A stretch of DNA of 64,000 nt from Pseudoduganella violacea. GTDB lineage: Bacteria > Pseudomonadota > Gammaproteobacteria > Burkholderiales > Burkholderiaceae_D. Positions within the stretch are counted from its first letter, which is position 1. Each line of letters begins with the position of its first letter. Under the pieces are notes generated by a model, which saw nothing but the letters and a program-made list of their open reading frames with translations, searched no databases and had not been told where the DNA came from. The stretch is from NCBI RefSeq assembly GCF_014191875.1, contig NZ_JACHXD010000007.1:225271-289270 (forward strand), read 5' to 3'. Of the stretch, positions 63,911 to 64,000 are shown in pieces. A program made the translations under genes and the position numbers.

Positions 63911-64000
63911 AGGGACAAGCCGTACGGGCAATTAGTATCGGTTAGCTTAATGCATTACTGCACTTCCACACCCGACCTATCAACGTCCTGGTCTCGAACG
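63911..64000 (-). rRNA. rrl: 23S ribosomal RNA, 3' end (partial)
   Basis: The minus strand carries the conserved end of 23S rRNA (ACGTTGATAGGTCGGGTGTG, then AAGCTAACCGATACTAAT and CGGCTTGTCCCT). The gene continues past the window edge. The 3' boundary is approximate, set by analogy with the E. coli end. Confidence 0.92.

Overview
The window is dense, GC-rich chromosomal DNA from a betaproteobacterium. Oxalobacteraceae (Massilia/Duganella/Janthinobacterium-like) is the most likely family, but this is inferred from protein flavour and gene content, not from a search. Supporting signs are the queA-tgt-yajC-secD-secF order, an arginine succinyltransferase (AST) operon with split AruF/AruG subunits and an AraC-type ArgR, a PEP-CTERM protein, many amino acid transporters, and GGTGCC/GGCACC-cored palindromic repeats. 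There is no prophage, integron, CRISPR array or intact insertion sequence. The window opens inside an M14 peptidase gene and closes inside a 23S rRNA gene on the minus strand.

Region by region. 1-6.2 kb: M14 peptidase (5' partial), FUSC-type membrane protein, EamA exporter, and a membrane diguanylate cyclase with a histidine/proline-rich periplasmic insert. 6.3-10.5 kb: two very small coupled genes, a REP-like palindrome, an amino acid permease, YceI, a glycine-zipper protein and a DUF1993 protein. 10.5-23.8 kb: the arginine catabolic block, read on the minus strand as argR, astC, aruF, aruG, astD, astB, a 1575-residue NAD-glutamate dehydrogenase, then astE. Together these convert arginine to glutamate, succinate and ammonia, and then glutamate to 2-oxoglutarate. 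A tandem ArgR-type operator lies in front of astC.

23.8-28.9 kb: EamA permease, MarR regulator, a small acidic unknown protein, HDOD protein, glutathione S-transferase, WYL regulator, and a lower-GC ORF6N gene that looks acquired. 28.9-36.7 kb: queA-tgt-yajC-secD-secF (tRNA queuosine plus Sec translocon accessories) and divergent recG. 36.7-42.9 kb: DUF3667 membrane protein, MFS transporter with a 42-residue membrane peptide behind it, a small PEP-CTERM protein, a Gfo/Idh/MocA oxidoreductase, pyrC with a DUF3025 gene, and a solitary YefM/Phd antitoxin.

42.9-47.8 kb: a glutamate/aspartate-type ABC transporter (gltL-gltI-gltJ-gltK) divergent from a dicarboxylate/amino acid symporter, followed by a triple palindromic repeat. 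47.8-55.4 kb: Atm1-type ABC exporter, acyl-CoA thioesterase, PhoD phosphatase and two tandem fadD genes. 55.4-63.5 kb: lipoprotein aminopeptidase, molybdopterin oxidoreductase, M20 amidohydrolase, a 3-hydroxyisobutyrate dehydrogenase-like enzyme, PagL lipid A deacylase and a secreted M4 metalloprotease. 63.6-64 kb: rrn terminator, 5S rRNA and the 3' end of 23S rRNA. No gene-free stretch exceeds about 300 bases.

No wholly new multi-gene system stands out. The points most worth a second look are the GDH gene embedded in the AST operon together with its ArgR operator, the two related palindromic repeat families, the orphan antitoxin with an intact TGTACA operator, the unknown two-gene micro-operon at 6.4-6.7 kb, two apparently leaderless starts, and the His/Pro-rich sensor of the diguanylate cyclase.
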